From: Rhodamnia argentea
Taxonomy: Eukaryota > Streptophyta > Magnoliopsida > Myrtales > Myrtaceae
Reading direction: 5' to 3'
Length of the DNA stretch: 64,000 bases
Assembly (NCBI RefSeq): GCF_020921035.1
Contig: NC_063151.1
Location: 26,976,934 to 27,040,933 of the forward strand
This document shows positions 33,711 to 52,578 of the stretch, piece by piece. The notes below the pieces were generated by a model. It was given only the letters and a program-made list of their open reading frames with translations, had not been told where the DNA came from and searched no databases. The position numbers were made by a program, and so were the translations under genes. Every line of letters begins with the position of its first letter. Position 1 is the stretch's first letter.

Positions 33711-36120
33711 AAGTTACGTCCTCATGGCGATTTCTCGAGGTCTTGTCCCGATAAATTTCAAGCATCACAGTTCCAACAAAACAATTGTAAAAAATGAGGA
33801 CCTTTCGGTTTCAATCGTCGAAAATAAGTCAAGACCGTATTATTTACCGAAAAGGGCGTCATATTGCCGCCTTTTCCAACCACTTGCCTAGACAAATACT
33901 AAAGTTTTTAAAACAGGTTTTAGGTAAGAGGGCACAAGGGAAGTGTGTCCCCGTTACTAACATCCATTTTGTTTTTTTTAATGAATGTTTTGGAACAAGT
34001 CATTATTGCTCTTCAATAAAATCGAAAAGAGAAGAAGATCAAGCAAGGCATTTATGTCCTTTGGGGATCAGATCGATCAACGTCGGACGCGTTTGACATC
34101 TTCTTGATTCTTGTAATCGAAGCCGTCTACAAGAACACGCTCTTAATACATAAGATTAACCAAATTGAAAGCCACACGAGCCCCCCCAAAAAAAAAAAAA
34201 AAAAAAACAAAAAGTCAAATTGAAAAAGCCACCAAGAAACAGTCCAAATTCCTGGGCGGGATCGCGCCTCGTAAAACCAGATTCTTAAAGGGTTCCTCGG
34301 ATTCAGTGTATTAATGAAATATTATTCTAAGCAAATTAATTATCATTAATGCTAAACCCAAAATAAATATAAAAAAAAAATAGCATAACCAACCCTCCTA
34401 GAGAACCGCCTATCCGGCGAGTCTTGCCATACAGCTGCCAGTTGAGAAAACCTTAATACATAGGTTTGTTTATCCCTCGAAAAATGAATAATTTGAAAAA
34501 TATTTTTTTGAAAACGATCGGTTGTATTCTCTTGAATTAATAAATAAATTAAAAAAATATTTTTATCATTGGTAATAATTTATTTCTATAAATTTTTGTG
34601 GACGATAAAATTACTTTTCGTTTATTCATTTTTATAAGCGATATAAAGAATCATATTTAAGAAATTATTTTTTTTTTTCATGAGGCAAACACAATCTTAA
34701 TATAATAATACTAGGATATATTCGAAAGTTAATGAAGGTCATCACCGGCTATTGACCATTGACATTAACAACAATTGGAGGCCGTCAAGGCTGGCCATTC
34801 CAAATGCCATGTGCCCCCTCAAAAACCCAAATTTTCTTGCTGATTTTTCCCTTCTCTCTTTTTTTTTTACCTTTTTTTTTGAAGTAATTTCAATCCAAGC
34901 CATCTGATCTGGCAAATCTTAGTTGGTGGTGGTAGATTTTTAAATTTAATTGCATGTGTTGGAGCACATGGGTTTCAATTTCAATAAAATGTATGGGATG
35001 GGTAGGCAGGCATGTATCAATCACAAATTTTACCATTTTAAAACAATCGAAAGCATAGTTAGTCTCTATTTCTTTTGCGAAAAATAAATAAAAATATATA
35101 TATTTTTAAAGCCAACGGCTTGCATGACTTGAAATAAGCATTTCATTAAAATTGTGTTCATTATGGATGATAACTTATCCGAATAACCGTTCATTCATTT
35201 TGAGAAGCCATATTATCGATCATTTTCAGGAAAAAATATTTTTCAAATCATTCATTCTTCCGTGAAACGAATAGAGCCTCAATGGTCGAACTCCCATTTT
35301 TGCCTTTGCTATCGGCAAAAAGAACAAAAAGATATTGTTTCACTCTCGAACGTGTCCGGACGGGTCTATTGCAAGACCGTAATTTAGTGAAAAAGCCACA
35401 AAAAAAAATTATATATGGGAATACCACTCTCTCTTGAAAACAAGATTTGGCTTCTCCGAATAGCTGTGCCTGAGAGATGCATGAGCTCGGCATTAGCTTT
35501 GAAGAATTTCTTGCCTCGATTGATGATCCCAATCCTTTGAAACCTAATCACCCTATTATACTTTATACAGTATAGTCCCGATAAGGTGAACCCCACTTGT
35601 CATTAACACTAACTAATTATCTCATACCATGATTTTACTTTGTTTCTTTGAAATAAAAAGCCTTCCATTTTCCGTTTTTGTAGGCGGGTATTAATTCTAT
35701 CTAGAAGAAGTACTTGGAAAGCAGGCGCGGTCCATTGGACTTGGGTCGATGCCACGTGGCCCTGTGGGGCCCAGGACGTACATTCAGGGGTAGGCTTTGG
35801 CTAGCTTCTCCTAAATTTCTTTTCCCGTTTGAGCGTGTATTTTTCGGACTAGATGGTGAATATACGTTGTTTCCCCTTTTTTTTTTTTTTGGTGTTTACT
35901 CGGTCTACAATTGGGTGCTGCCGCTGGACAGGTCATCTTGGAGACGAACGATGAACAGATTTGACAAAAAAAGAGAGAAAAAGAAAAGGAAAGAGGAGAG
36001 AGAGAGGGGTCCGGTGGTGAAAGAAAAGTCCTCCTCCTCCTGTTTGATGAAATAAAAACTCAAGAAGCCATTGTTGAATGTGTTTTGAAACTCCGTCTTG
36101 AGGTTGACGGACATAAAAGC
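33711..36120. other. Intergenic; one MITE-like segment, otherwise nothing recognised
   Basis: At about 34458-34695 the left end TAGGTTTGTTTATCCCTCG and the right end GAGGCAAACACAATCTTA form an inverted-repeat pair around an AT-rich body. A poly(A) run lies near 34190-34206. The minus strand at 35248-35596 has two overlapping open frames of unusual composition that I could not assign. Confidence 0.45.
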
Positions 36121-37080
36121 ACGCAGAGAGAGAGAAGCCCCCCCCGGGAATTCCTGCGGTCTGTCTTCTGCTAGCAGCTCCGTCGGAGACAGGGGCCATC
36201 TCTCTCTCTCTCTCCTTGATCTGCAATTAAAAGGAGGCTTCTTTGTCTCTCTTAATTCTTGATTCGCAAGTGGGTCTTTGTCGAATTGCTCCGAAGACGA
36301 GAAGGGCGATTTCAGGTACCCTTTTGAAATGTTTTTCTTGGGTTGGGACGTTGTGTTTGCATTTCCTTTGTGGGTCGATTTGTCTTGTCATGAAGAAGCA
36401 GCATTTTCCACCCTTCTTGTGAAGCTCATGCCTATGGTTCTAGCTGGGCATTGTCTGAGTTTTGGTGGTTCTGAATTCCGCTTGGGGACTCTTTCGAGAA
36501 TTGAATTCTTGAGCTGATTCGCCGCATCTGTTATATGCTTTTGGCTATCAATTAAAGCTGCTTCTCTTGTCCTTCAAGTATAAAATGTCATCTGTCAGAG
36601 ATGTAGGCATTGAAAAAGGGACTCTTTTAGTTCCTGATATCTCGTAGTTTAGATAAGTGCAGTGCAGTTAAGCATACAAAAGGTATTGAATGAAGTTTTG
36701 AATGTGATCCGTATTCACTCTGCGGTTTTTGAAACGAAATATTCTTCTTAAAATTAACCACATTCAATTCTTTAGGATTTTGTTGTTTCTTGTGCAATTT
36801 GTGTATAGCTTATTTAGTTTGGTGAATTGATACATATCTGTTCTGTGTATCTCATCAGGCTGTGGAAAGGTGTTGTGCATCAGTGACCCCATTGTAGTGA
36901 TTGCTGAAGTGAAAGGAGTTTAAAAGGTTAGCTCTTGGTTATCATTGGGTGGAGGTAGAAAAATGACCTGGAAACCATTACAAGAAGCACAGCTATGCTC
37001 CTTGCTGGAGTCAAGATTTAGTTCTTATGTTTAGAGGATTATATATCGGATCCCATAATCTTGTGCTGAAGTGAAGAGAG
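36121..37080 (+). promoter_or_regulatory. 5' leader region of the ALA gene, probably with a 5' UTR intron
   Basis: GA/CT tracts lie near 36125-36134 and 36200-36214. A likely donor (TTTCAG/GTACCC, intron from about 36316) and an acceptor (CATCAG at about 36854-36859) suggest a 5' UTR intron of roughly 540 bp. The last 200 bp before the ATG then belongs to the mature leader. Confidence 0.5.
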
Positions 37081-40000
37081 ATGACTCGAGGTAGGATAAG
37101 GGCAAGGATCCGCCAGAGCAACCTTTATACCTTCGGATGCGTCCGTCCCAACACTACCGAGACTCAGAACCCGCAGTCATTACAAGGCCCAGGCTATTCT
37201 CGCATTGTACATTGCAACGAGCCCCATGTGCACAAAAAGAAACCTCTGAAATACTGCTCGAATTACATATCAACCACAAGGTATAATGTCGTTACATTTT
37301 TGCCCAAAGCATTTTTCGAGCAATTTAGGAGGGTAGCGAATATTTACTTCCTTGTGGCTGCAATATGCTCTCTTTTTTCTTTTTCCCCGTTCACCCCATT
37401 GAGCATGATTGCCCCGTTGGCATTTGTTCTTGGGGTTAGTATGGCGAAGGAGGCTGTAGAAGATTGGCATAGGTTCATTCAGGATATGAAGGTTAATAAC
37501 AGAAAAGCTAGTGTCCATAAAGGAGATGGAGTCTTTGGTTATAAACAGTGGCGGAATATTGGTGTAGGGGATGTCGTGAAAGTTGAGAAAGATCAATTTT
37601 TCCCTGCAGACTTGCTTCTGCTATCATCCAGTTACGAGGACGGTCTCTGCTATGTTGAAACCATGAATTTGGATGGTGAAACAAATTTGAAAGTAAAAAG
37701 ATCGTTGGAGGCGACTTTGCCTTTGGATAGTGATGAAAGTTTCAAGGACTTTACTGGGATGATCAGGTGTGAAGACCCGAATCCCAGTCTTTATACCTTT
37801 GTGGGAAATTTTGACTATGACAGGCAGATTTATCCACTGGATCCTAATCAGATACTCCTCAGAGATTCCAAGCTCAGGAATACAGCTTATGTTTATGGAG
37901 TGGCTATTTTTACTGGTCATGATAGTAAGGTGATGCAAAATGCGACAGAATCGCCTTCCAAAAGGAGCACAATAGAGAGGAAAATGGACCGCATCATATA
38001 TGTTCTTCTTGCTGCTCTACTCGGTATCTCATTGATCAGTTCTATAGGATTCTTTGTGCAGACAAAGTACCAAATGCCCGACTGGTGGTACTTGCAGCCC
38101 GAGAACCCTATGTCCTGTTATGATCCGAAGAAAGCAGTGGCATCGGGCTTATGCCATTTTGTCACTGCTCTGATGCTGTATGGGTACTTGATACCCATCT
38201 CTCTGTACGTATCCATCGAGATGGTTAAGTTTTTGCAGGCAATTTTTATTAATGGGGACCTGGATATGTATGATGAACAGAGCGGGGTTCATGCTCATGC
38301 AAGGACCTCAAATTTGAATGAGGAGTTGGGCCAGGTGGACACGATCCTCTCTGATAAAACCGGAACGTTGACATGTAATCAGATGGATTTTCTCAAGTGT
38401 TCCATTGCAGGTACTGCATATGGTGCTGGATCCAGTGAGGTTGAGCTTGCTGCTGCAAAGCAAATGGCCATTGACCTTGAGGAGCAGGACCCTGAGATTT
38501 CCAGCACCTTCACTGTGCGGGACAACAGAAACCAGTTTGGGGCATCGGAGATTGAACTAGAGACAGTCGTTACTTCTATGTCTGGAAAGCGTAAGAAATG
38601 CGCCATAAAGGGCTTTAGTTTTGATGACAGCCGTTTGATGGAGGGAAACTGGATGAAAGAACCAAAGCCAGATATGATTCTGCTGTTCTTCCGGATACTA
38701 GCACTATGCCACACTGCGATTCCCGAGGTAAATGAAGAGACAGGTGAAATCACGTACGAAGCTGAGTCCCCTGATGAAATAGCATTTCTGGTTTCTGCTA
38801 AAGAATTTGGATTTGAGTTTTGCAAAAGAACTCAAACAAGCGTATTTGTCCGTGAAAAATATCCTTCTCCAGTTGAAAGGCAAGGAACTTGCACAGAAGT
38901 ATTTTCTGCCCCTATATTCTTCTTTGGTAACATTAATCTGACTGTCCTTGTCTTATGGTATGATTTTTGGATGTTTTCCAGGGAATATAAAATTCTGAAC
39001 CTGTTGGATTTTACCAGCAAAAGAAAGCGGATGTCTGTGATAGTGCGGGATGAGGAAGGGCAAATTCTTCTTCTGTGCAAAGGTGCTGACAGGTTGGTCT
39101 TATGATAGCACTTCATATGTCGCATCAACATTTTCAGTTTCATTATCTCATGAGAAAGCGAGTTACCTCGATTCTCTTTCAGGTGCTCTCGGGGACATGA
39201 ATTTTTATATAGGAGATGTCATACTCTGTCGTGATGACCATTTTTCTTAGACTATAGTCATTGCAACATTACAGTTTCAATTTTAATCAGTTTTTGTAGG
39301 GTTTCTTTGCATGTGATGAGCTTTGCTCATTGCCTTTTTTCCTTTTTTTCACTTATCATGGGGGCAATCAGTTAACCTTGCTATGAATGAGTACTTTGAA
39401 AACTGATGGTTAAATTTAAAAGTTTCTTCATGTTTTTCTAGCTTCTATTTTTGTACTACTGTGGATTAGGGTATACAAACAGATTTATTTGAAAGAAAGA
39501 GCTGTAAGTTAAAAGCTGATTTTGAAATAAGCATTCTCTTCCAAGAGCGGTTACCTGGAGGGTGGCACCACCATGGTGTCTCTTCTCACTTTTCTTTGAA
39601 GAACATCATCTGTGAACACTAGCACGGAATCCAGCCATCCCATCTTCATGCTCCTACTACTTTCTCTATTTAAAGTATAGATGGAGTTATGTGGCATCTC
39701 TTTGGACCCGAAGGTTAACTTTCATTCATCGTGCAGTATCATTTTCGATCGGTTGGCAAAGAACGGAAGAGTATATGAGGAAGCCACTAGCAAACATCTG
39801 AATGAATATGGTGAAAATGGGTTACGTACGCTAGCACTTGCTTATAGAAAGCTTGGAGAGTCAGAGTATTCTGCTTGGAATGACGAGTTTGTCAAAGCAA
39901 GGACTTCTATTGGAGCAGACAGAGATGCCATGCTTGAAAGGGTGTCTGAATTGATGGAAAAGGATTTGGTTCTTGTGGGTGCCACTGCTGTGGAGGACAA

Positions 40001-42408
40001 ATTGCAGAAAGGGGTAAAATAAAAGAATCGTTCTCTTGAGTTTATTTACTCACATACACCATTTAGTTATTTCATCTGAACTTGAAGGTGATATCTACTG
40101 TTTTTCCCCTATAGGTGCCCCAGTGCATTGACAAACTTGCCCAAGCTGGTCTTAAGCTGTGGGTTCTCACCGGAGATAAGATGGAAACTGCAATCAACAT
40201 AGGGTATGATGGTTGTAGCAAAAAGAAAGCTTTCCCAATACCTCTTATTTCAAGTAGAGATAATCAAGAAATTAATTTCTCGTTGGAAGTTTGGCAGAAT
40301 AGGAAACCCGATGGTTTTTCTAATCCATTGTGTCTATTGCAGATTTGCTTGCAGTTTACTTAGGCCGGGGATGAAGCAGATCTGTGTAACAGCAACAAGT
40401 CCAGACACATTAGGGCAAGACTCGAAGAAGGTAAGGCTCTGGCCAGAGAGTTTGGACATTTTGATTTGGCATAACTGTTTCATTTGACATTTATTGCACA
40501 TCGCATCATATCGTATCGCTGATCAGGCCATCAAAGAGAACATCATAATGCAAATCACCAATGCTTCACAAATGATCAAGCTAGAAAAAGATCCACATGC
40601 TGCCTTTGCACTGATAATCGATGGAAAAACTCTGACCTATGCCCTTGAAGATGACGTGAAGCATCAATTCTTAGGATTGGCAATTGACTGTTCATCGGTC
40701 ATATGCTGTCGGGTCTCTCCTAAGCAGAAGGCACTGGTAACCTTCTTTTCCTCTCTCATAATTGTCGTAGTCCTGTCTACGTTGCTGAGGCATCTTCATA
40801 TACATACAAGCTTGCAGTGCCTGTGGGTAAAACTTAAACGGAATTTTGTACTTATATTAGTAAGTCTGAACCTGACTCCAGGTGACGAGGTTAGTGAAGG
40901 AAGGAACCGGCAAGACTACATTAGCAATCGGTGATGGAGCGAATGATGTTGGCATGATTCAAGAAGCTGATATCGGCATTGGCATCAGTGGGGTGGAAGG
41001 TATGCAGGTTAGTGCCTCTTTTCCTATCTCCTTGTTAGAGCTATCATCGTGCCATCCCTGATGATTGGGGTGTGTTGGACATATGTCTTTTGATGGTTAA
41101 CATTATAGAGCATCTCCTGCTTTTGACTACGAATCTTGTTAATAATTTGAGATCATTACTGTTTGCAGGCTGTGATGGCTAGTGATTTTTCGATAGCCCA
41201 GTTTCGGTTTTTGGAGAAACTCCTAGTGGTTCATGGACACTGGTGCTACAAAAGAATAGCCCAGATGGTAATTTTGCATCTCCCTCATTGACTTTATATT
41301 TTATCCTACTTTCTCGATTTATGCTGAGCAAGCATCCAAGTGACAACAAACTCAGGGGTCGTGTGTTCGTGTCAGACATCTGTATCTCTCCTGCCCACTG
41401 ACTTTTTTATTCCCTTTTTTAATCCAGATATGTTACTTCATCTACAAGAACATAGCATTCGGTTTGACCTTCCTCTACTTCGAAGCTGTGACGGCCTTCT
41501 CTGGGCAATCGATCTATGACGACTGGTACATGATATTGTTCAATGTCTTTGTCACTTCATTGCCCGTCATTTCGTTGGGCGTATTCGAACAAGATGTTTC
41601 CGCCGAGGTTTGCTTGCAGGTAACCATTTCTTGACCACTGTAATTTTGAAAATGAACAGCAAAGAGCAATAGCTGATACCCACTTAACCTCGAGACTCTT
41701 CCATGATTGCTAATCCATGTTTCTTTCTTTCTTTCTTTTTTTCCACACTTTTTGTAGTTTCCCGCACTATATCAGCAAGGACCCAAAAATTTGTTCTTCA
41801 ACTGGTATAAGATATTTGGGTGGATGACGAATGGTCTCGTTGCCTCCATCATTGTTTTCACCATCAACGTTCTCTTCTTCTACGAGCAAGCGTTTCGCTC
41901 AGGAGGCCAAATGGCCGACATGACAGCCGTGGGAACCGTGATGTTCACTTGCATCGTGTGGGTGGTGAACTGCCAGATTGCGCTCACCATGAGCCACTTC
42001 ACATGGATCCAACACTTGTTCATCTGGGGAAGCATCGCATTTTGGTACCTGTTCCTCTTCATCTACGGATTGTTCTCTCCCATTTACACGGGGAACGTAT
42101 ACAGGATTCTCGTCGAGGTCCTTGCCCCTGCCGCGAGTTTCTGGGCAGCCACCCTCCTGGCGACGGTTACCTGTAACCTGCTTTACTTCTGTCACATATC
42201 TATCCAGAGATGTTTCTATCCCATGGATCACCACATCATCCAAGAAATCAAGTACTACAAGAAGGACGTCCGAGACCATCTCATGTGGACAAGGGAACGG
42301 TCCAAGGCCAGACAAGAAACCAAGATCGGTTTCACCGCGAGGGTGGAGGCAAAGATTAGGCTTCTGAAAGGGAGGCTGCATAAGAAGCACCTTGCCGTCG
42401 GATCGTGA
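37081..42408 (+). CDS. ALA: P4-type phospholipid-transporting ATPase (aminophospholipid flippase, ALA4-7 class)
   Basis: Ten exons (37081-38879, 38982-39092, 39737-40013, 40115-40203, 40343-40430, 40527-40736, 40882-41007, 41169-41267, 41428-41619, 41758-42408) encode 1213 residues; plant ALA proteins are about 1160-1240. P4-ATPases flip phospholipids to the cytosolic leaflet with an ALIS/CDC50 partner. Seen: the actuator-loop motif NLDGETNLK, the TM4 motif PISLYVSIE, the phosphorylated aspartate D425 in SDKTGTLT, the hinge [14 protein letters not shown], the KGAD-type nucleotide site and a C-terminal multi-TM region. The N-terminus ([25 protein letters not shown]) and [20 protein letters not shown] resemble ALA4-7 more than ALA9-12. 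Intron 1 has a GC donor (AAG/GCAAGG): the nearest GT alternative would put a stop at the next exon start. Confidence 0.93.
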
Positions 42409-44546
42409 CAGGACTCAAAGAAGGTCTTGGTTCTAGGTTGACATGGGTACATTTTTTTCTTTCACTAGGGTTTGAGGCCATTGCAGATTTCTTTGTTGTG
42501 GCCCTTTTCTTGTTCAATTTTTTGTCCCAGAAAAAAAAATTGTATATCAGATGAAGAAGCGGGGATGATTGGATTCCCTCTTGTGCACAGATAAATCTGA
42601 AGTAGTCATAACCTCCCTGTATTGTAATCTGTGTAAAATTTTGTTGAGTGATATAGTGAAATTGCTTCTTTCTGTATCAAATCTCCACTCCTGTGCTAAT
42701 TTAGGGCTTGTTTGGCAACGACTCCGATCCAAAACAGTAATTCTAATTAGAATCACATTTTCTAATTCTGTTTCTTGAATGATTTTTAGAGTATCAGAAC
42801 GCGTTTGGTAATCGCATAAAATTTCCATTTCCGAGAACAAAAAGGCGGCGAGGATTTTTTTTAAAAAATTTTTAAATTTTTTTAATTTCTTTCATATTTT
42901 TTTCAAATTTTTAAATTTTTTGCATTTTTTTGAATTTTTTTTATATTTTTAAATATCCCTCCCTTTTTAAAAATGTTTAACTTTTTTTTTCTTAAATTTT
43001 AAACTTATTTTCAGATCTAATTTTAATTTTTTTTTAAGTTTAGAAGTTCTCGTGGAAGCTCACGTGGACTTAATCTTTTAAAAAAATTAAGACTTTGTTT
43101 TTTTTTATTTTGATTTTCAAAGTTGATTCTTTTTTCCAATCAACTTTTTTTTTTTAATTCTTGTTTTTCTTTAAAACCGTTTTCAGTAACAAAATTAGAA
43201 TCATTTACGTTACCAAATATGTTTCTCATCTTTTTTGTTACGGAAAATAGAATTTAAGAATCATAATTGTTTTACTTTAGTTTGATCACTTCCGAGAAAT
43301 GGATATTAGGGATGATTAGTTTTCGATCCGATCCGGTTTCCCTCAAGAATTGGGAATCGGATCGAAGGGATCGGTTCTCAATTTTTGGAATCGGGGATCC
43401 AACCGTCGGTTGGTCCGATCCGATTTCCGAGCGGTCCAATGGAACCGGTCGTTGTTCCTATGTGATGCATAGTATTTTGACCAATATCTAAAGATGCGTC
43501 AAACAGATAAACGATGAACGCCGCTCATTTGCCTAATTCGACACCATGTGACCAACTCATCAACAGAGGAATCATTAGCGAGCGTATTTCTCTTCGAGCA
43601 CGACGTCCCGTTTTTCCATCCATCCACGACTCTGTCAAAGCCTCGGACAGAGCCAAAAGACAATCTCGGATTAAAACCTTTAGCAGAGGAAATCAATCTG
43701 ATTCGTCACGCACAAGCCAAAGTCTTTTTTAGCAAGAAGCAGTCTCACTGCCATCCCAATGCAATCTTAATTCTTCCTATTCTGTGTCCAACATCTTTAT
43801 AATTTCCAGAATTCGCGGGGGATTAGCAAAAGATATTGGACAGCTAATCGTGCTCTTGTTGCGACTATAGCTCTGATATTTGTCTACTTGAAACTGTGGG
43901 AGATTAGCAACTAGGGTCAGTGACAATGAGTAAGAAGTGATCGATAATTATGTCTATATTAAAAAAAATAAAAAATAGGTTAATCGTTCTGGTCCGATCT
44001 GATCATGTATCCACTAGAACTGGGAATTGGACCGCCGGTTCGAACGATTTCTGATTCAATCGGTCCATCTTTTTCACCCTTATGGATATGCAAGCAAACC
44101 GACTCATTTTTCTACTTCTAGAAAATGGTAAGCATGATCAAAATGGGATAAGTCAGTGTGGTGAAAATCAATCTCTCCATTCATGACTTACCAAGCCTAG
44201 ATTAATTAAGAATTAAGAATGCAACAGCCGTAAACAGAAGGCAAACCGACCACAGATTGATTATACAAAGCTGCTTAACTATAGGAATTGTCATTTATGG
44301 GGGAAGTATCAAATTCTAGGAGGAATTTCGATGGACATGCAAGGTAATTGTATTAAGTGAAAAATAAAAATAAAAATAAAATGTCGAGCGTAGTAAAATA
44401 ATATGTACTGATTAACATTTCGATGAGCAACTAAACAAGAGTCAAGACAACTAAACATATGATTAGTAACGTAATCACAATTAAAATGTCGATTAGATCA
44501 AAGATCGTCACCGTCTCGTTCGGTTCGGTATACCAACACACACACG

Positions 44547-44548
<2 letters not shown>
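42409..44548. other. Intergenic with AT-rich repeat segments
   Basis: ALA 3' UTR sequence is followed by a T-rich element at about 42704-43265 that begins GGGCTTGTTTGGCAACG and contains TAATTCTAATTAGAATCA-like sub-repeats, hAT-MITE-like. Two direct, related segments rich in GGTCCGATC and GGGAATTGGAC-type motifs lie near 43312-43450 and 43985-44070. No gene recognised. Confidence 0.45.

Positions 44549-44582
<34 letters not shown>
44549..44582 (+). repeat. (CT)n microsatellite in the CKL leader or promoter
   Basis: A pure CT run about 125 bp before the CKL start codon. A telo-box in reverse orientation (TAGGGTTT) follows at about 44659-44666. Confidence 0.85.
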
Positions 44583-44584
<2 letters not shown>

Positions 44585-44706
44585 ATCACCGGCTCAGTCG
44601 TCCCGGTTTCAATGCAATGAAGTCTCTCCTGTAGTCTCTGGATAAGAGCGCGCGTACCTAGGGTTTCTCTCCCCCTTCGCAGCAGGGCTTTGGAATTCGC
44701 TCTCCC

Positions 44707-49815
<5,109 letters not shown>

Positions 49816-50397
49816 TGAGGTTGAAGCTCGAATCACCACCCCGTTGTAAATTCGTTCATGGTATAATATTCATGCACTGAGTTTGTGAAGTCTGTTTTAT
49901 CCTGCTGGGGGGGTTCTAACTGTAGCTACACAATAAAGATTATGCTCTAAGTGAATCCCTTGATTAACCCAGCTTGGTCTGTAAGAGCTTCTACCATTCC
50001 AGCTCAGTTGTATTACATGGTTAACAGTTTTTTAACCTCTGCTTGAATCATGGTGTGAGGAGTGTCATAATGTCCGGGTTTAAACCGTTTGTACACGTTC
50101 CTTCACATTATCAAGACGAAGAGCGTGTCATGCTCTGTCAGGAAGCTGATAGGAATTTATGACATTACTTTTGGAATTGACCTTTATTTGTCTGGAGGTT
50201 GCTCATACTGTTATAATAGCAATCCCTTTTTCATGCCTGCCTAACTGAACTTTTGCGTCTAATTGACGTTTCTTGTCCGGCTGGGTTAGATTTCAAATGC
50301 TGGGTTAGATTTCACGTACAGTGGTGGCTGAGTGCTTAATGATTTTCGTTAATATCATGGAGTAGTAGAGTAGATTTACCTTAATCCATGAGGAACG

Positions 50398-50446
<49 letters not shown>

Positions 50447-52578
50447 GCACGAGGATTCAGGTTGGGTCAATCGTCAAAAAGCTAACCCAGCATTTGAAAA
50501 GGGAACCTGCCGAGGTGGACGTCTGGTACTCCATTTTGAGGAAGTGGCTTATTCACTTCACTTGACAAGGGGAGGACGAGTACTGCCAAACTTGACTCGA
50601 CTTGCATATTCGGTTCTCAAAACTTGACTCTAGCTCAATTGAGTTTATCCAGCTCGAGCTTGATTCGATAAGAAAGTGGAGATGCTCGAGCTCTATATGA
50701 GTTTGACTCAAATGCAATCAATTTATAAATAAAAGACACTCGAGTTTGAGCTCGAGATTATGTAATCTTGCAATTACTGAATATTTGTTGAGAAGGAAGG
50801 AAAACTCAATCAGGGTCGTGAGTTAGGAGGAGCTAGTTTTGACAAGATCTAGTTTGACTTGACAAGATACCTAAATGGTTCGAACTCGAAGAAGTGAGGT
50901 GAGTCGATCCCAAGTAGTCATCGAGCCGAGCTCAAGCTATATGCGACTGAGTAGCACTTGGTTTCACCCATGGGGAAAGGGGAATCTTAAAATGTGGTTT
51001 CTATAAATATATGGTCATGGGTTGTCCACATTTTCATCTGATCTTAAATGCAGACTAGGTCTCCTCTCCATCTCCATCTCCGGCTCCTAGCTCCATTAGT
51101 CTAGTAGTCGCGATGTTGTTGTGTGAGTACTTGCCAATGGACGAAGTGACGGAATGTCACTTTTGCTCACACGTTGGGTTCAGGGGAGAAAAACCAAGAG
51201 TAATGCAAGTTATATGCAAAGATCAGTTTGCAAAATTGATTTATTAAATGATCCGACAAACTGCAAGATGATATTCAAATCAGCAGGTCACACCCCGTTA
51301 CTCAGTAAGAGTTGTTTCGTAGTAAACATGGATCGTTTCAACTAGTGACAATAAACTTTGGCATGCTCAAAAACCCAAATTGTCTTGTTCCAAAGCAAAA
51401 CTCAAAACTGATTGCCCTGATGCAGTTGGTTTGGAGCTTAAGTGAGTTTGGAATGAACACGATCAACTTCTTCTACTTTATTTTTCCTTGAACACCATTG
51501 ATTTGTCTATTTGCAATTTTGCACTCAAGTCACCCTTAGTTAATGTTAATCTTTCGTTTCCTTATTGGACTCTGGATACATTTGCATGTTAGGTTCCCAA
51601 AAAATCGGCAGGAAAAACAACATTTTGAATATTTTTCCTTCCTCAGACCTGGGACTTCACACAACGTGACAATGAAGCAACCTCATGGATCATTTAAATG
51701 TTCTACATGAAGCCACCTCACGTTTTCCAAAGAACACTTACTTTAAAGCGGCCCACATCGCCATCGACAACATTTGCAGATATTAAGGTCTCCAGTTCGC
51801 CGTCAGAATTTGCCCCCTCAAAAAAAATAAAAAAATTAAAAAAAAAAATCCTCTGCCAGGGACTCTGCAAATTTTCCCTTTTGCCCCTCTTATGACAAAG
51901 ATAATCACTCTTTTGCCTATTCTCCATTTGCTTCAATCTTAATGCCAAATTCTCTGAATTGCAGCTAATATTAGATTAAATCAAATATAGGTTAGCCATT
52001 GAACCAGAAGATAAGTTAGGAAGATGTAATGGCATGGATGGAGAAAGGAATCAAGGAAAGATGCTTCCTTAAAGTCCTTGTCATTGTTAGCAATCCAGAG
52101 ATCAACTACAGAAAGAAAAGTCTCAAATGAAAGTCTTTATCAATTGTGTTTCTCAGACTTCCCATTTTCTTCTTTCTGTGCCAGAAGTCAGTGCAGATTG
52201 GTCAATTACACCCTGAACTTGAAAAGTACATAATTACTAGCATCTCTCAAGTTGGATCAACACCTTGACTATACAGATCTGATGAAACTAGATCGAGACA
52301 GGCACGATGTGGTCTACAACCACCTTAAGATTTGCTCTTTTTTTCTCCCCTCTCAGAAAAATAACAGAGACGGCAAAGAGACAGCTCCACACGAATTTGC
52401 TACATCAAGTACTAGGTTTATTTTTAAGAGAAATTGGGAGATTTGGCATTTGCAGACATGCCATATCCTCAGCACCTTTAGCCTCAAGTGAAACACAAAA
52501 CAAGGAGGAAAGAAGAAGAAGAAGAAGAAGAAGAAGAAGCACCTTTTTTTTTTACCTTTCTATCATCACCACCATTCA
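49816..52578. other. Intergenic between CKL and the DUF3511 gene
   Basis: CKL 3' UTR, then no recognised gene. A compound (TC)n(CA)n microsatellite lies at 50399-50446. The 50600-50960 stretch repeats CTCGAG/GAGCTCGAG-type motifs, a degenerate dispersed repeat of unknown class. A-rich tracts occur near 51820-51850 and a GAA run near 52515-52540. Confidence 0.5.
50399..50446 (+). repeat. Compound (TC)n(CA)n microsatellite
   Basis: A TC run passes directly into a CA run. Confidence 0.92.

Noticed and set aside
41880-42390. Long antisense frames opposite the last ALA exon
   Set aside because: They are shadows of a GC-balanced coding exon; the sense frame has all family motifs.
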